A stretch of 37,315 bases of DNA from a bacterium (GCA_014802705.1 JAAVBR010000007.1:1-37315), one strand, 5' to 3'. Shown: positions 8,410-15,839, counted from the first letter of the stretch. Notes: generated by a model from the sequence alone, not told the origin. Made by a program: numbers and translations.

Positions 8410-9744
8410 ATGAAATCATGGATATTTTGTCTGATGTTGTTGCCGTCGGCGGTGTTTGCCGCCCCGGATTGTGCCACCCGGCGTGCAGTGCCCGATGGAA
8501 AACTTACGTTGCAAGAGGTTATTGAACTCGGGCTTTGTCGTAATCCCCAGACGGCCGCCGCCTATTTATCCCTGGAATCGGCCCGATTTGCCAAGAATGC
8601 CGGTTATGCGGATTATTTGCCCAATGTGTCGGCATCGGCGTCCGGCACGTTGCCGTATCGTAATGAAGAGTGGGGCGATTGGTCCTGGGGGGCGTCGCTG
8701 TCGGCGTCGTATCTGATTTTTGATTTTGGTCGGCGCCTGTCGGATATCAAGACACTGACGGCGGTGTGGCGCGCCACGGGGTTTGATTATGACGATGCGG
8801 TGCAAAATTATGTCTATGGCATTATCGGGGCGTATTACACATTGCTGAATACCAATGCCGATGTGGACGCGGCGTCGGCGTCGCGTGCCGTGGCCCAGAC
8901 CGCGTTGGACACCGCGCAAAAGAAATTCAAGGCCGGTGCCGTCGCCCGTGCCGATGTGTTAAAGGCGGAAACGACCCTGGCGACCCGTGATCTGGAATTG
9001 GAACGGGCCAAAAATAATCGCGAAATCGCCAAGGGAACATTGTTGAGCAAATTGTCCTTTGCGGCGGACGGGGATATTGAAATTGCCGATATGCCCTCTA
9101 ACTTTGGCAGTCGGGATGAAAACAAAAGCATTGATGATTTGATTGATATGGCGCAAACGCGGCGGCCGGATTTATTGCGGGCATCGGCCGATGTGGACGC
9201 GGCGTGGCACCGGCGCAACAGTTCGTTCCTGAAAAATTTGCCGTCGATTTCGGCGTCGGGAACATTGTCGTGGAACGATACGCCGTCCGAATCATTTAAT
9301 GCAGGCCATAATCACATCAGCGGATCCATCGGCGTGCGGGCATCGATGCCGATTTTTGCGGGTTTTGCCAATATGTATGGCGTGCGCAGCGCCCAGGCCA
9401 ATTACGATCGTGCGCTGGAAAATCAGCGGGCGTCCCATGATAACGCGGTGCTGGATATCTTTACCGCCTATCAAAATTATAAGACGGCGCAAAAGGTGTT
9501 GGGCCAAACCCAGGCCTTATTAAAATCGGCGACGGAATCCGAACGCGTGACGTCCGGCATGTACAAGGTGGGCAAGGCCACCATGCTGGATTGGCAGACG
9601 GCGCAATCGGAATTGGTCGATGCCCAAAAACAAAACAATGCGGCCAAATACGACCTGTTTACCAAACGGGCGGCGGTGGCGCTGGCAATCGGGGATATTC
9701 AATCCGGTTTGATGACCCAAGAACAGGGAGGGGATAATGATTAA
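8410..9744 (+). CDS. tolC: TolC family outer-membrane efflux protein
   Basis: Protein of 444 residues, the normal size for TolC. It has a signal peptide (MKSWIFCLMLLPSAVFA, cleavage before APDC). Two OEP repeats follow, each with long heptad-rich helices (for example DTAQKKFKAGAVARADVLKA and YKVGKATMLDWQTAQSEL) and a Gly/Ser-rich barrel strand region (PNVSASASGTLPY; PSISASGTLSW). TolC trimers form the outer-membrane duct for type I secretion and tripartite efflux. The stop overlaps the MacA start by 8 bp, and ATPase and permease genes follow, so it serves the MacAB-like exporter encoded downstream. Confidence 0.9.
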   Translation: MKSWIFCLMLLPSAVFAAPDCATRRAVPDGKLTLQEVIELGLCRNPQTAAAYLSLESARFAKNAGYADYLPNVSASASGTLPYRNEEWGDWSWGASLSASYLIFDFGRRLSDIKTLTAVWRATGFDYDDAVQNYVYGIIGAYYTLLNTNADVDAASASRAVAQTALDTAQKKFKAGAVARADVLKAETTLATRDLELERAKNNREIAKGTLLSKLSFAADGDIEIADMPSNFGSRDENKSIDDLIDMAQTRRPDLLRASADVDAAWHRRNSSFLKNLPSISASGTLSWNDTPSESFNAGHNHISGSIGVRASMPIFAGFANMYGVRSAQANYDRALENQRASHDNAVLDIFTAYQNYKTAQKVLGQTQALLKSATESERVTSGMYKVGKATMLDWQTAQSELVDAQKQNNAAKYDLFTKRAAVALAIGDIQSGLMTQEQGGDND

Positions 9745-10924
9745 AAAAATCGGGCGCTGGATCTGGCGCCAGAAATGGTGGATTTTGATTTTGGTATTGT
9801 TGGGGGTGGGGGGCTGGTTTTTGTGGGGCCGATCCGGTTCTGAGAAATCCAGTTTTTCAACCGTGGCCATTACGCGCGGTGACATTCGCCAGGTGGTTAC
9901 CGCCACCGGGGAAATTCAGCCGGTCAACACCGTCAGCGTTGGATCCCAAGTATCGGGCACCATTGACCAGATCTTTGTGGATTATAATGCGACCGTCAAA
10001 CAGGGCGACATTCTGTTGACCATTGAACCGTCGGTCTTGCAGGCCTCGGTCGACGAGGCGAAGGCATCCCTGGTGTCGGCCGAATCGCAACGCAATTATG
10101 CCAAAAACGAATATGACCGGAACAAGACGCTCTATGCCGACGGCTTTATCGCCCGGGCGGAAATGGAACAGTCACAAACCGCCTATGAACAGGCGGAACA
10201 ATCGGTCTTGCGCGCCCAATCCCAATATGATCGGGCGGTGACGAATTTGGGCTATGCCACAATTACGTCGCCGGTTGACGGCACCGTTATTTCGCGCAAG
10301 GTGGACAAGGGTCAAACCGTGGCCGCATCGTTCCAGACGCCGGATTTGTTTGAAATCGCCGAAGATTTAACCAAGATGCAGATTGAAACATCCGTGTCTG
10401 AGGCGGATATTGGTATGATTGCCGATGGCCAGCATGTGACATTTACGGTGGACGCATACCCGACGCAAACATTTGACGGGGTGGTGCGGCAAATTCGTCT
10501 GTCGCCGACAACGACATCCAACGTTGTGGTGTACACTGTGGTGATTGATGTGGATAATTCGGATCTGCGCCTGATGCCGGGGATGACGGCGTTCGTGACG
10601 ATTATTGTGGCGGAAAAGATGGATATTTGGAAGGCCCCCAATGCGGCGTTCTTGGTTCGCAATTTCACAAATATTGTGGATGAACCGGGCGATGCCACGC
10701 CGACAACCCATCTGGCGATTCAGCGGGCCAATGCCCTGAACGACGGGATTATCTTGGTCCCGTATACCAAGGGTTTGGCCACCGCGACGGAAACAGAAAT
10801 TGTGGCGGACGGCATTATGGCGGGCGATCGGATTGTGGTGGGACGCATTGGCGCGACAACATCCGGGACACAAAAGCAACAGTCAACCATGCGCATGGGA
10901 CCCGGGGGCGGGGGACCGCGCTAA
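9737..10924 (+). CDS. macA: MacA-like periplasmic adaptor (HlyD/RND membrane fusion protein)
   Basis: Protein of 395 residues. An N-terminal membrane anchor (WWILILVLLGVGGWFLWG, residues 14-31) is followed by the barrel-sandwich hybrid halves (VVTATGEIQPVNTVSVGSQV and TITSPVDGTVISRKVDKGQT). Between them is an alpha-helical hairpin (about 95-165), then beta-barrel and membrane-proximal domains. The adaptor links an inner-membrane ABC exporter to TolC. GGGAGGGG immediately upstream of the ATG is a strong ribosome site inside the tolC end. A Gly/Pro-rich tail follows residue 380. A terminator-like hairpin separates it from the ATPase gene. Confidence 0.9.
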   Translation: MIKKIGRWIWRQKWWILILVLLGVGGWFLWGRSGSEKSSFSTVAITRGDIRQVVTATGEIQPVNTVSVGSQVSGTIDQIFVDYNATVKQGDILLTIEPSVLQASVDEAKASLVSAESQRNYAKNEYDRNKTLYADGFIARAEMEQSQTAYEQAEQSVLRAQSQYDRAVTNLGYATITSPVDGTVISRKVDKGQTVAASFQTPDLFEIAEDLTKMQIETSVSEADIGMIADGQHVTFTVDAYPTQTFDGVVRQIRLSPTTTSNVVVYTVVIDVDNSDLRLMPGMTAFVTIIVAEKMDIWKAPNAAFLVRNFTNIVDEPGDATPTTHLAIQRANALNDGIILVPYTKGLATATETEIVADGIMAGDRIVVGRIGATTSGTQKQQSTMRMGPGGGGPR

Positions 10925-10944
10925 GGCGCATAGGGCCCGGGGAC

Positions 10945-10967
10945 AAAAGCCGGCATGCCGGCTTTTT
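10945..10967 (+). terminator. Intra-operon hairpin between macA and the ATPase gene
   Basis: A perfect 22-bp inverted repeat centred on GCCGGCATGCCGGC, flanked by A4 and T5, lies 20 bp after the macA stop. It has the form of an intrinsic terminator, yet the next two exporter genes follow 28 bp later with no clear promoter. It may therefore set expression ratios or act as an attenuator. Confidence 0.6.
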
Positions 10968-10994
10968 CCAAAAAAAAGACAAACGGAAACGGAT

Positions 10995-11771
10995 ATGCAA
11001 AAGAAAAAAGAATCCCAAACGGATATCATTATTTCCATGGCCGGTATCAATAAAAGTTTCCCCTTGGAAATGGGGGGCGAACAACAGGTGCTGTTTGACA
11101 TCACCTTTGACGTGCATGCGGGGGAATTTGTGGCCATTATGGGGCCGTCGGGGTCGGGCAAATCCACATGCATGAATATCATCGGCGCGCTGGATACGGC
11201 CACATCCGGCACATACAAATTGTATGGCACGGATATTTCCAATTTTTCGTCCGACGAATTGGCGATGGTGCGCAATGAACATATCGGCTTTGTGTTCCAG
11301 AATTTTAATCTGTTGTCCAAACGCACGGTGTTGGATAACGTTATGTTGCCATTGATGTATCGGGGCATGAGTATGGATGAACGCCGCCGGCGGGGCCGCG
11401 AAATGTTACAGCGTGTGGGCCTGGAACGCTTTGAAAGTTATCTGCCATCGCAACTTTCGGGTGGTATGCGCCAGCGTGTGGCGATCGCCCGCGCATTGGC
11501 AGGCGATCCGAAATTGATTCTGGCGGACGAACCGACGGGGGCCCTGGACAGTAAAATGGGGCACGAGATTTTACAGTTTTTCAAACAACTCAATCACGAT
11601 ATGGGGATCACCATTGTGATGATCACGCACGAATTTGATATTGCCAAATATGCGTCGCGCCTGATTCATATTTATGATGGTCGCGTCAATTATGACGGCC
11701 CGATTCCATCCAGCGAGGCTGTATTGGTCAAATCTGAAACATCGCCAAAGCCCAAGGGACGCAAGAAATGA
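10995..11771 (+). CDS. ABC transporter ATP-binding protein (MacB/LolD type)
   Basis: Protein of 258 residues. It has Walker A GPSGSGKS, a Q-loop (FVFQNFNLL), ABC signature LSGGMRQRVAIARAL, Walker B LILADEPTGALD and the switch His in MITHEFD. This matches the MacB/LolD/FtsE branch of ATPases that energise mechanotransmission rather than transport through the membrane. The start at ATG 10995 gives a normal N-terminus (IISMAGINKSFPL); the frame is open further upstream but that would run over the hairpin. Its stop overlaps the FtsX-type permease start by ATGA. MacB is usually one polypeptide; here ATPase and permease are separate, as in YknYZ or LolDE. Confidence 0.9.
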   Translation: MQKKKESQTDIIISMAGINKSFPLEMGGEQQVLFDITFDVHAGEFVAIMGPSGSGKSTCMNIIGALDTATSGTYKLYGTDISNFSSDELAMVRNEHIGFVFQNFNLLSKRTVLDNVMLPLMYRGMSMDERRRRGREMLQRVGLERFESYLPSQLSGGMRQRVAIARALAGDPKLILADEPTGALDSKMGHEILQFFKQLNHDMGITIVMITHEFDIAKYASRLIHIYDGRVNYDGPIPSSEAVLVKSETSPKPKGRKK

Positions 11772-12985
11772 CATTTAACGATATTTTAAAAGAATCCTGG
11801 TTTTCGATCAGCGGTAATAAAATGCGGTCATTTTTGACCGTGTTGGGGATTATCATCGGGGTGATGGCGGTGGTGATTATGGTGGCCGTGGGCGAAACGG
11901 TCCAAAAACAGATCAGTGATCAGTTTTCGTCGCTGGGGACCAATACCATTATGATCCGTGCCGGCGCCGCCCAGACCGGGGGGGTGCGTACGGGTAATCG
12001 CCAGACATTGACCCTGGACGATGCGGAATTTATCGGCAAATTGCCCGATGTGATGGCGGTGTCCCCGGTTCAAAACAGCGCCGCCCAGGCCATTTATGGT
12101 AATAAAAATTGGGCGACATCCATGGTGGGGGTGTGGCCGGCCTATACCGTGGTCCAGAATATCGAAATAGAACAGGGGGCTTTTTTCGATCAATCGGCGG
12201 TGCGCAACGCGTCGACCTATGCCGTAATTGGGCCCACCACGGCCGAAGAATTGGGATTGCCCGATAACCCCATCGGCCAGGTGGTGCGGATTCAAAATAC
12301 GCCCTTTGTGATTGTGGGGGTGACCAAAGCCAAGGGCGATTCGGCCATGGGGTCCCAGGACGACATGATCATCATTCCGATCACAACATTGAAAAAGCGT
12401 CTGCAGGGTTCGCGCTTTCCCAACGCGGTCAGTATGATTGCCTTGAAACTCTATCCGGATGCGGATAATAATTTGGTGATTGAACAGATTACGGCGTTGC
12501 TGCGCCAGCGGCATAAATTAAAAGATGCCGATGCCGACGATTTTCAAATCATGGACATGAAACAGGTCATGGAAACCATGAACACGGTGACGGGGTATAT
12601 GAAACTGTTGCTGATTGCGATTGCGGGCGTGTCGCTGTTGGTGGGGGCGATCGGGATTATGAACATGATGCTGGTGTCGGTGGCGGAACGCACGCGTGAA
12701 ATTGGCATTCGCAAGGCCATTGGCGCACGTGAACGGCATATTATTATTCAATTTTTATCCGAATCGATTTTTATCTCCTTTATCGGATCCATGGTGGGAT
12801 TGATGTTGGGGCTGGGCCTGGCCCAGGGGGTGGGGCGATTGATCCTGCATTACAATGTGCCGTTTTCGGCATGGCCGGTGGTGTTATCCATCAGTGTGGC
12901 GGTGATTGTCGGCCTGGCATCCGGGGTGATGCCCGCGTACAAGGCGGCGAAATTAAACCCGATCGACAGCCTGCGCTATGAATAA
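11768..12985 (+). CDS. ABC transporter permease, FtsX/MacB type
   Basis: Protein of 405 residues with the MacB permease topology. TM1 (FLTVLGIIIGVMAVVIMVAV) is followed by a large periplasmic domain (about 45-275) beginning VGETVQKQISDQFSSLGTN. Three C-terminal TMs follow, with the conserved motif SVAERTREIGIRKAIGA and the ending LNPIDSLRYE. It completes a TolC-MacA-ATPase-permease tripartite system, probably exporting a peptide, siderophore, lipid or drug; the substrate is not evident. The start overlaps the ATPase stop in ATGA. A strong hairpin terminator follows the stop and is itself part of the repeated cassette element. Confidence 0.9.
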   Translation: MTFNDILKESWFSISGNKMRSFLTVLGIIIGVMAVVIMVAVGETVQKQISDQFSSLGTNTIMIRAGAAQTGGVRTGNRQTLTLDDAEFIGKLPDVMAVSPVQNSAAQAIYGNKNWATSMVGVWPAYTVVQNIEIEQGAFFDQSAVRNASTYAVIGPTTAEELGLPDNPIGQVVRIQNTPFVIVGVTKAKGDSAMGSQDDMIIIPITTLKKRLQGSRFPNAVSMIALKLYPDADNNLVIEQITALLRQRHKLKDADADDFQIMDMKQVMETMNTVTGYMKLLLIAIAGVSLLVGAIGIMNMMLVSVAERTREIGIRKAIGARERHIIIQFLSESIFISFIGSMVGLMLGLGLAQGVGRLILHYNVPFSAWPVVLSISVAVIVGLASGVMPAYKAAKLNPIDSLRYE

Positions 12986-12986
12986 A

Positions 12987-13013
12987 AAAATCCCGGGGAT
13001 TCCCGGGATTTTT
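12987..13013 (+). terminator. Terminator of the exporter operon (part of cassette repeat 1)
   Basis: The stem AAAATCCCGGG pairs with CCCGGGATTTT around a 4-base loop, followed by T residues. A nearly identical hairpin precedes cassette repeat copy 2. Confidence 0.85.
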
Positions 13014-13017
13014 CATG

Positions 13018-13046
13018 TTGCGCGAAACGGCGCAATCGGTTATAAT
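13018..13046 (+). promoter_or_regulatory. Promoter of cassette 1
   Basis: TTGCGC at 13018-13023, a 17-base spacer, then TATAAT at 13041-13046. The expected RNA start near 13053 is just upstream of the GAGGG ribosome site of the leader ORF. Confidence 0.75.
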
Positions 13047-13071
13047 CCGTGGGGTAGAGGGCGAAAATACT

Positions 13072-13119
13072 ATGCCTAATCCAAAGGGACGTTTGCATAC
13101 GACAATAATCCCAAAATAA
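13072..13119 (+). CDS. Cassette leader ORF 1 (15 residues)
   Basis: MPNPKGRLHTTIIPK then TAA. GAGGG lies 10 bases upstream of this ATG, whereas the downstream main ORF has no Shine-Dalgarno. The leader is in the same frame as the main ORF at 13156, separated by this stop and 12 codons, so stop readthrough or re-initiation would join them. The first 11 residues are identical in all three copies. Whether the peptide itself matters is unknown; the ORF may only serve translational coupling. Confidence 0.4.
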   Translation: MPNPKGRLHTTIIPK

Positions 13120-13155
13120 AAATCCCCAATTTCCGCACTTTTTCCTCCTGATTTT

Positions 13156-13647
13156 ATGCCTAATCCAAACGTCGGTTTGAATCCGGCCGTGGCCGCCGAA
13201 TGTCCAGCAAAGGTATGCGTGTCAGGCGAGCTGGGAATAATAGACGATTTGGATGGTACCGTTGATTTAGATAGCAAGGCGGCCAATTGCGCAACCACCA
13301 AGATGACATGTTACGGAGAGTCTGCTGAGGGATTTACTGGGGAGTCGACTGGTTTGGAATCGTGTGTGACATGTCTGGATGGATATGTCAAAGAAGAACG
13401 GACAGTTCCGTTTCAAGATCAACGGGGCAACGAATGTACGGTCACATATTACACCTGTGTCAAAGAGACAAAATGCCCCCAGGGACAATATAAACAGGGG
13501 ACGACCTGTGTGGCCTGTCCGTCATCGGGAACGACCGATGCAGCCGGCATGACGGCCGTGACGCAATGTTATCTTGCCGCCGGGACAGCCTTTTCCGATG
13601 CCAGCGGGGCAGGCGTTTACGCCGCCAAATGTCCCTGGGTGAATTAA
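13156..13647 (+). CDS. Cysteine-rich cassette protein A
   Basis: Protein of 163 residues with 13 Cys, no recognised family. It begins with the shared MPNPNVGL, followed by NPAVAA|EC, which resembles the end of a signal peptide without a hydrophobic core. The middle contains CxxC-type pairs (SCVTCLDGY). The C-terminal module reads GTTCVACPSSGTTDAAG, then TQCYLAAG, D-SGAGVY and AKCPW, and is shared with the genes at 17098, 24349 and 36822(-). The pattern recalls small disulfide-rich extracellular repeats. There is no ribosome site before ATG 13156; the preceding tract is pyrimidine-rich. No terminator separates it from the thrS promoter, which begins 3 bp after the stop. Function unknown; secreted or surface-exposed is inference. 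Confidence 0.6.
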   Translation: MPNPNVGLNPAVAAECPAKVCVSGELGIIDDLDGTVDLDSKAANCATTKMTCYGESAEGFTGESTGLESCVTCLDGYVKEERTVPFQDQRGNECTVTYYTCVKETKCPQGQYKQGTTCVACPSSGTTDAAGMTAVTQCYLAAGTAFSDASGAGVYAAKCPWVN

Positions 13648-13649
13648 AA

Positions 13650-13678
13650 TTGACATTTTTCGTCCCGCGCGTTATGAT
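13650..13678 (+). promoter_or_regulatory. thrS promoter P1
   Basis: Consensus TTGACA (13650-13655), a 17-base spacer and TATGAT (13673-13678). The predicted RNA start (about 13685) coincides with the ATG of the Thr-rich leader peptide at 13686, so the leader would be translated from a leaderless 5' end. Confidence 0.8.
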
Positions 13679-13685
13679 GCAAGGC

Positions 13686-13742
13686 ATGAAGTATTTATAT
13701 ATGACTTTGACGACAACCACGACGACCCCTTTGGGGGTGTAA
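13686..13742 (+). CDS. Threonine-rich leader peptide upstream of thrS
   Basis: MKYLYMTLTTTTTTPLGV, 18 residues, with seven Thr codons in positions 7-14, then TAA. It lies between a consensus promoter and thrS, which encodes threonyl-tRNA synthetase. This is the arrangement of ribosome-mediated attenuation: shortage of charged tRNA-Thr would stall the ribosome in the Thr run. Downstream, ACCCC/GGGGT (overlapping the last codons) and GCGG/CCGC can form short hairpins, but no strong terminator with a U tract is evident, so the switch could be Rho-dependent. An in-frame ATG at 13701 is an alternative start. The peptide composition and location are seen; the regulatory role is inferred. Confidence 0.7.
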   Translation: MKYLYMTLTTTTTTPLGV

Positions 13743-13749
13743 TTTCTGT

Positions 13750-13778
13750 TTGCGGTTTTTCCCGCGTATGCTTATAAT
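13750..13778 (+). promoter_or_regulatory. thrS promoter P2
   Basis: TTGCGG (13750-13755), a 17-base spacer and TATAAT (13773-13778), downstream of the leader peptide. It would give a thrS transcript starting near 13785 that escapes leader control. Confidence 0.65.
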
Positions 13779-13819
13779 CATCAATTGGAATAAAAATAAA
13801 AAACAAAGGGACTTTTGTT

Positions 13820-15553
13820 ATGTCTTACGAAATTGAAACCATTCGGCATTCGCTGGCGCATGTGATGGCGGCGGCGATTCAAAAATTACACCCCGACGTC
13901 AAATTTGCGGGTGGCCCGGCCATTGAAAACGGATTTTATTACGATTTCGATACCGATTATCGCTTTTCCGAAGAAGACTTTGACGCCATTGAAAAGGAAA
14001 TGCGCGCCTTGATCAAATCCGACGGCGCGTTTGTCCAACGCAACGTCACCGCGGCCGAGGCCAAGGAGATTTTTGCCAACCAGCCGTACAAAATGGAATG
14101 GTTAAATGAATATGATGCGGCCGGCGACGCCCTGTCGATCTATACATTCCGCGACTTTACCGACCTGTGCCGGGGGCCGCATGTGGCGTCATCCAAAGAC
14201 CTGCCGCGCGACGGGTTTAAAATCCGCAGTGTGGCGGGCGCCTATTGGAAGGGCGACGCCAAAAATAAAATGTTGCAGCGTATCTATGTGGATGCCTTTG
14301 CGTCCAAGGAAGATTTGGACGCGCATCTGAAAATGATGGAAGAGGCGGCCGCCCGCGACAACCGAAAACTGGGGCGCGATATGGATCTGTTCCATTTTGA
14401 ACCGGAATATGCGCCCGGGGCGGTGTTCTGGCATGACAAGGGGTATCGTATTTATCGGCGCCTGATCGATTATATCCGTATGCGCCAGGAACGCGCCGGT
14501 TATCTGGAAATTTCGACCCCGTCGGTGATGGATCGGTCCCTGTGGGAAAAATCGGGCCACTGGGCGAAATATGGGGAACATAACTATTCGGGCAAGACCC
14601 AGGATGGCAAAACGTTCTGTGTGAAACCGATGTCGTGCCCGGGCGGCATGTTGGTGTTCGGCCAGGGAACGCGTTCGTACAAGGATCTGCCGCTGTATCT
14701 GTCGGAATTCGGCAAGGTCAATCGGTACGAGGCGGCCGGGGGCCTGGCCGGGCTGATGCGTGTGCGTGAATTCACCCAGGACGACGCGCATATCTTCTGT
14801 ACCGAAGATCAGTTTGAAACCGAAATCGTCAAAATCTTGTCTTTTGTAAAAGATATTTATGCGAAATTCGGCTTTGATCGGGTGTGGATGAAATTGGCCA
14901 CCCGCAAGGAATCGGAATTCCGAATCGGGTCGGATGAAATCTGGGACAAGGCCGAAGAGGGACTGCGTCATGCGCTGGAGGCCAATAATATTGAATTCGA
15001 AGTGGCGACCGGGGACGCCGCCTTCTATGGACCCAAAATCGATATTTATCTGAAAGATTCGATTGGCCGCACCTGGCAATGCGGGACGGTTCAATTGGAT
15101 ATGAATCTGCCGGAACGCTTTGATTTGTCGTATATCGGCGAAGACGGGGAAAAGCATCGTCCGATTATGTTGCATCGCGCGTTGCTGGGGTCGATTGAAC
15201 GCTTTATGGGCGTATTGTTGGAATCGACCGGCGGGCATTTGCCGCTGTGGTTATCGCCGATGCCGGTGGTGGTCACCCCCATTTCGGAAAAGCAGCGCGA
15301 CTATGCCATCGCCGTGGCGGATGCGTTGACGGCCGCGGGCGTCCGGTGCACGACCGATCTGCGCGATGAAAAGGTCAATTACAAAGTCCGTGAATTGTCC
15401 GTCGCCAAAACCCCCATTATCGCGGTGGTGGGCGACAAAGAAATGGCCGACCAGACTGTGACCCTGCGCCGTTTGGGTGTGGAACAGCAGGAAACCGTTT
15501 CCTTGCAAGACTTTGTGGAACAAATGCGCGCCGCGGTGCAATTGCCGGCGTAA
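13820..15553 (+). CDS. thrS: Threonine-tRNA ligase lacking the N-terminal TGS domain
   Basis: Protein of 577 residues against ~640 in E. coli. It starts almost at the editing domain: HxxxH at residues 10-14 (HSLAH) and DLCRGPH supply the editing-site residues, so only the ~60-residue TGS domain is absent. The class II core is complete: zinc ligands in KPMSCPGG, FTQDDAH and MLHRALLGSIER; motif 2 region RVREFTQDDAH; motif 3 HRALLGSIERFMG. A C-terminal anticodon-binding domain follows (PMPVVVTPISEKQ onward). AAAGGG lies 10 bases before ATG 13820 and no coding extension is available upstream. The gene has two promoters and a Thr-rich leader. It charges tRNA-Thr. Confidence 0.96.
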   Translation: MSYEIETIRHSLAHVMAAAIQKLHPDVKFAGGPAIENGFYYDFDTDYRFSEEDFDAIEKEMRALIKSDGAFVQRNVTAAEAKEIFANQPYKMEWLNEYDAAGDALSIYTFRDFTDLCRGPHVASSKDLPRDGFKIRSVAGAYWKGDAKNKMLQRIYVDAFASKEDLDAHLKMMEEAAARDNRKLGRDMDLFHFEPEYAPGAVFWHDKGYRIYRRLIDYIRMRQERAGYLEISTPSVMDRSLWEKSGHWAKYGEHNYSGKTQDGKTFCVKPMSCPGGMLVFGQGTRSYKDLPLYLSEFGKVNRYEAAGGLAGLMRVREFTQDDAHIFCTEDQFETEIVKILSFVKDIYAKFGFDRVWMKLATRKESEFRIGSDEIWDKAEEGLRHALEANNIEFEVATGDAAFYGPKIDIYLKDSIGRTWQCGTVQLDMNLPERFDLSYIGEDGEKHRPIMLHRALLGSIERFMGVLLESTGGHLPLWLSPMPVVVTPISEKQRDYAIAVADALTAAGVRCTTDLRDEKVNYKVRELSVAKTPIIAVVGDKEMADQTVTLRRLGVEQQETVSLQDFVEQMRAAVQLPA

Positions 15554-15558
15554 AAAAA

Positions 15559-15588
15559 TCCGGGTGCGGGAATCCCGGGGGATATTTT
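15559..15588 (+). terminator. Probable thrS terminator
   Basis: CCGGG (15560-15564) pairs with CCCGG (15574-15578) around a 9-base loop, followed by TATTTT. The stem is short, so confidence is moderate. Confidence 0.5.
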
Positions 15589-15615
15589 CCCTGTGGTCCG
15601 TGCCCGGCATTCTTT

Positions 15616-15621
15616 TATAAT
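15616..15621 (+). promoter_or_regulatory. Putative -10 box for the small lipoprotein gene
   Basis: TATAAT preceded by TTTT, 30 bases before ATG 15651. No convincing -35 hexamer is present. Confidence 0.4.
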
Positions 15622-15650
15622 CAGATATGAAAGAGCAGGGGGATAAACAA

Positions 15651-15788
15651 ATGAAAAAAGCAATGTGGATTGGTGTCTTGGGCGCCTTGTTGTGCGGGGC
15701 ATGCATGCAAAAGTGTGAAGTCGAACCCATCGTCGAACAAAATCACAAACTGATTGTGCCGCCGAATTTTGGCCAGATGCCGAAATAA
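15651..15788 (+). CDS. Small lipoprotein-like peptide with DUF3035/BamF-like motif
   Basis: 45 residues: MKKAMWIGVLGALLCGACM begins a lipoprotein-type signal (LLCGAC, an imperfect lipobox). The remainder ends HKLIVPPNFGQMPK. The LxVPPxFxxxP pattern resembles the conserved segment of DUF3035/BamF lipoproteins of alphaproteobacteria, here with almost everything else missing. AGGGGG lies about 9 bases before the ATG; an in-frame ATG at 15627 lacks such a site. It is bounded by terminators on both sides and so forms its own transcription unit. The family link is tentative. Confidence 0.55.
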   Translation: MKKAMWIGVLGALLCGACMQKCEVEPIVEQNHKLIVPPNFGQMPK

Positions 15789-15792
15789 AATC

Positions 15793-15822
15793 AAAAACGT
15801 TTCCGATGGGGAACGTTTTTTT
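15793..15822 (+). terminator. Terminator of the small lipoprotein gene
   Basis: AAAAACGTTTCC pairs with GGGAACGTTTTT around a 4-base loop and ends in a T run. Confidence 0.85.
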
Positions 15823-15839
15823 GATGTGGGCATATTCGC

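Larger units (their letters stand above)
12987..13179 (+). repeat. Cassette repeat copy 1 (terminator, promoter, leader ORF, second start)
   Basis: This block is nearly identical to 16926-17121 and, from its -10 box onward, to 24234-24372. Order: terminator hairpin, TTGCGC-17-TATAAT promoter, GAGGG ribosome site, ATG of a leader ORF (13072), AATCCCCAATTTCCGCA, a pyrimidine-rich tract, and a second ATG (13156). The two ATGs start direct repeats sharing ATGCCTAATCCAAA, 84 bp apart. Homology between copies stops just after the codons for MPNPNVGL, where the variable cysteine-rich gene begins. Confidence 0.85.

Noticed and set aside
10800..10994. N-terminal extension of the ABC ATPase frame upstream of 10995
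   Set aside because: It would overlap macA and run through the hairpin; the family alignment begins at about ATG 10995.
12891..13301. Minus-strand frame across cassette repeat 1, and its counterpart 16941-17147
   Set aside because: It crosses terminator and promoter of the plus strand and lacks a ribosome site. The repeated product segment (PTFGLGI) simply reflects the repeat read backwards.
14189..15238. A 349-residue open frame on the minus strand inside thrS, and similar long frames opposite ybeY-lnt (6481-7467) and gene C-rich regions
   Set aside because: They mirror strongly coding genes with G/C-rich third positions, have low-complexity His/Arg-rich products and no family motifs.
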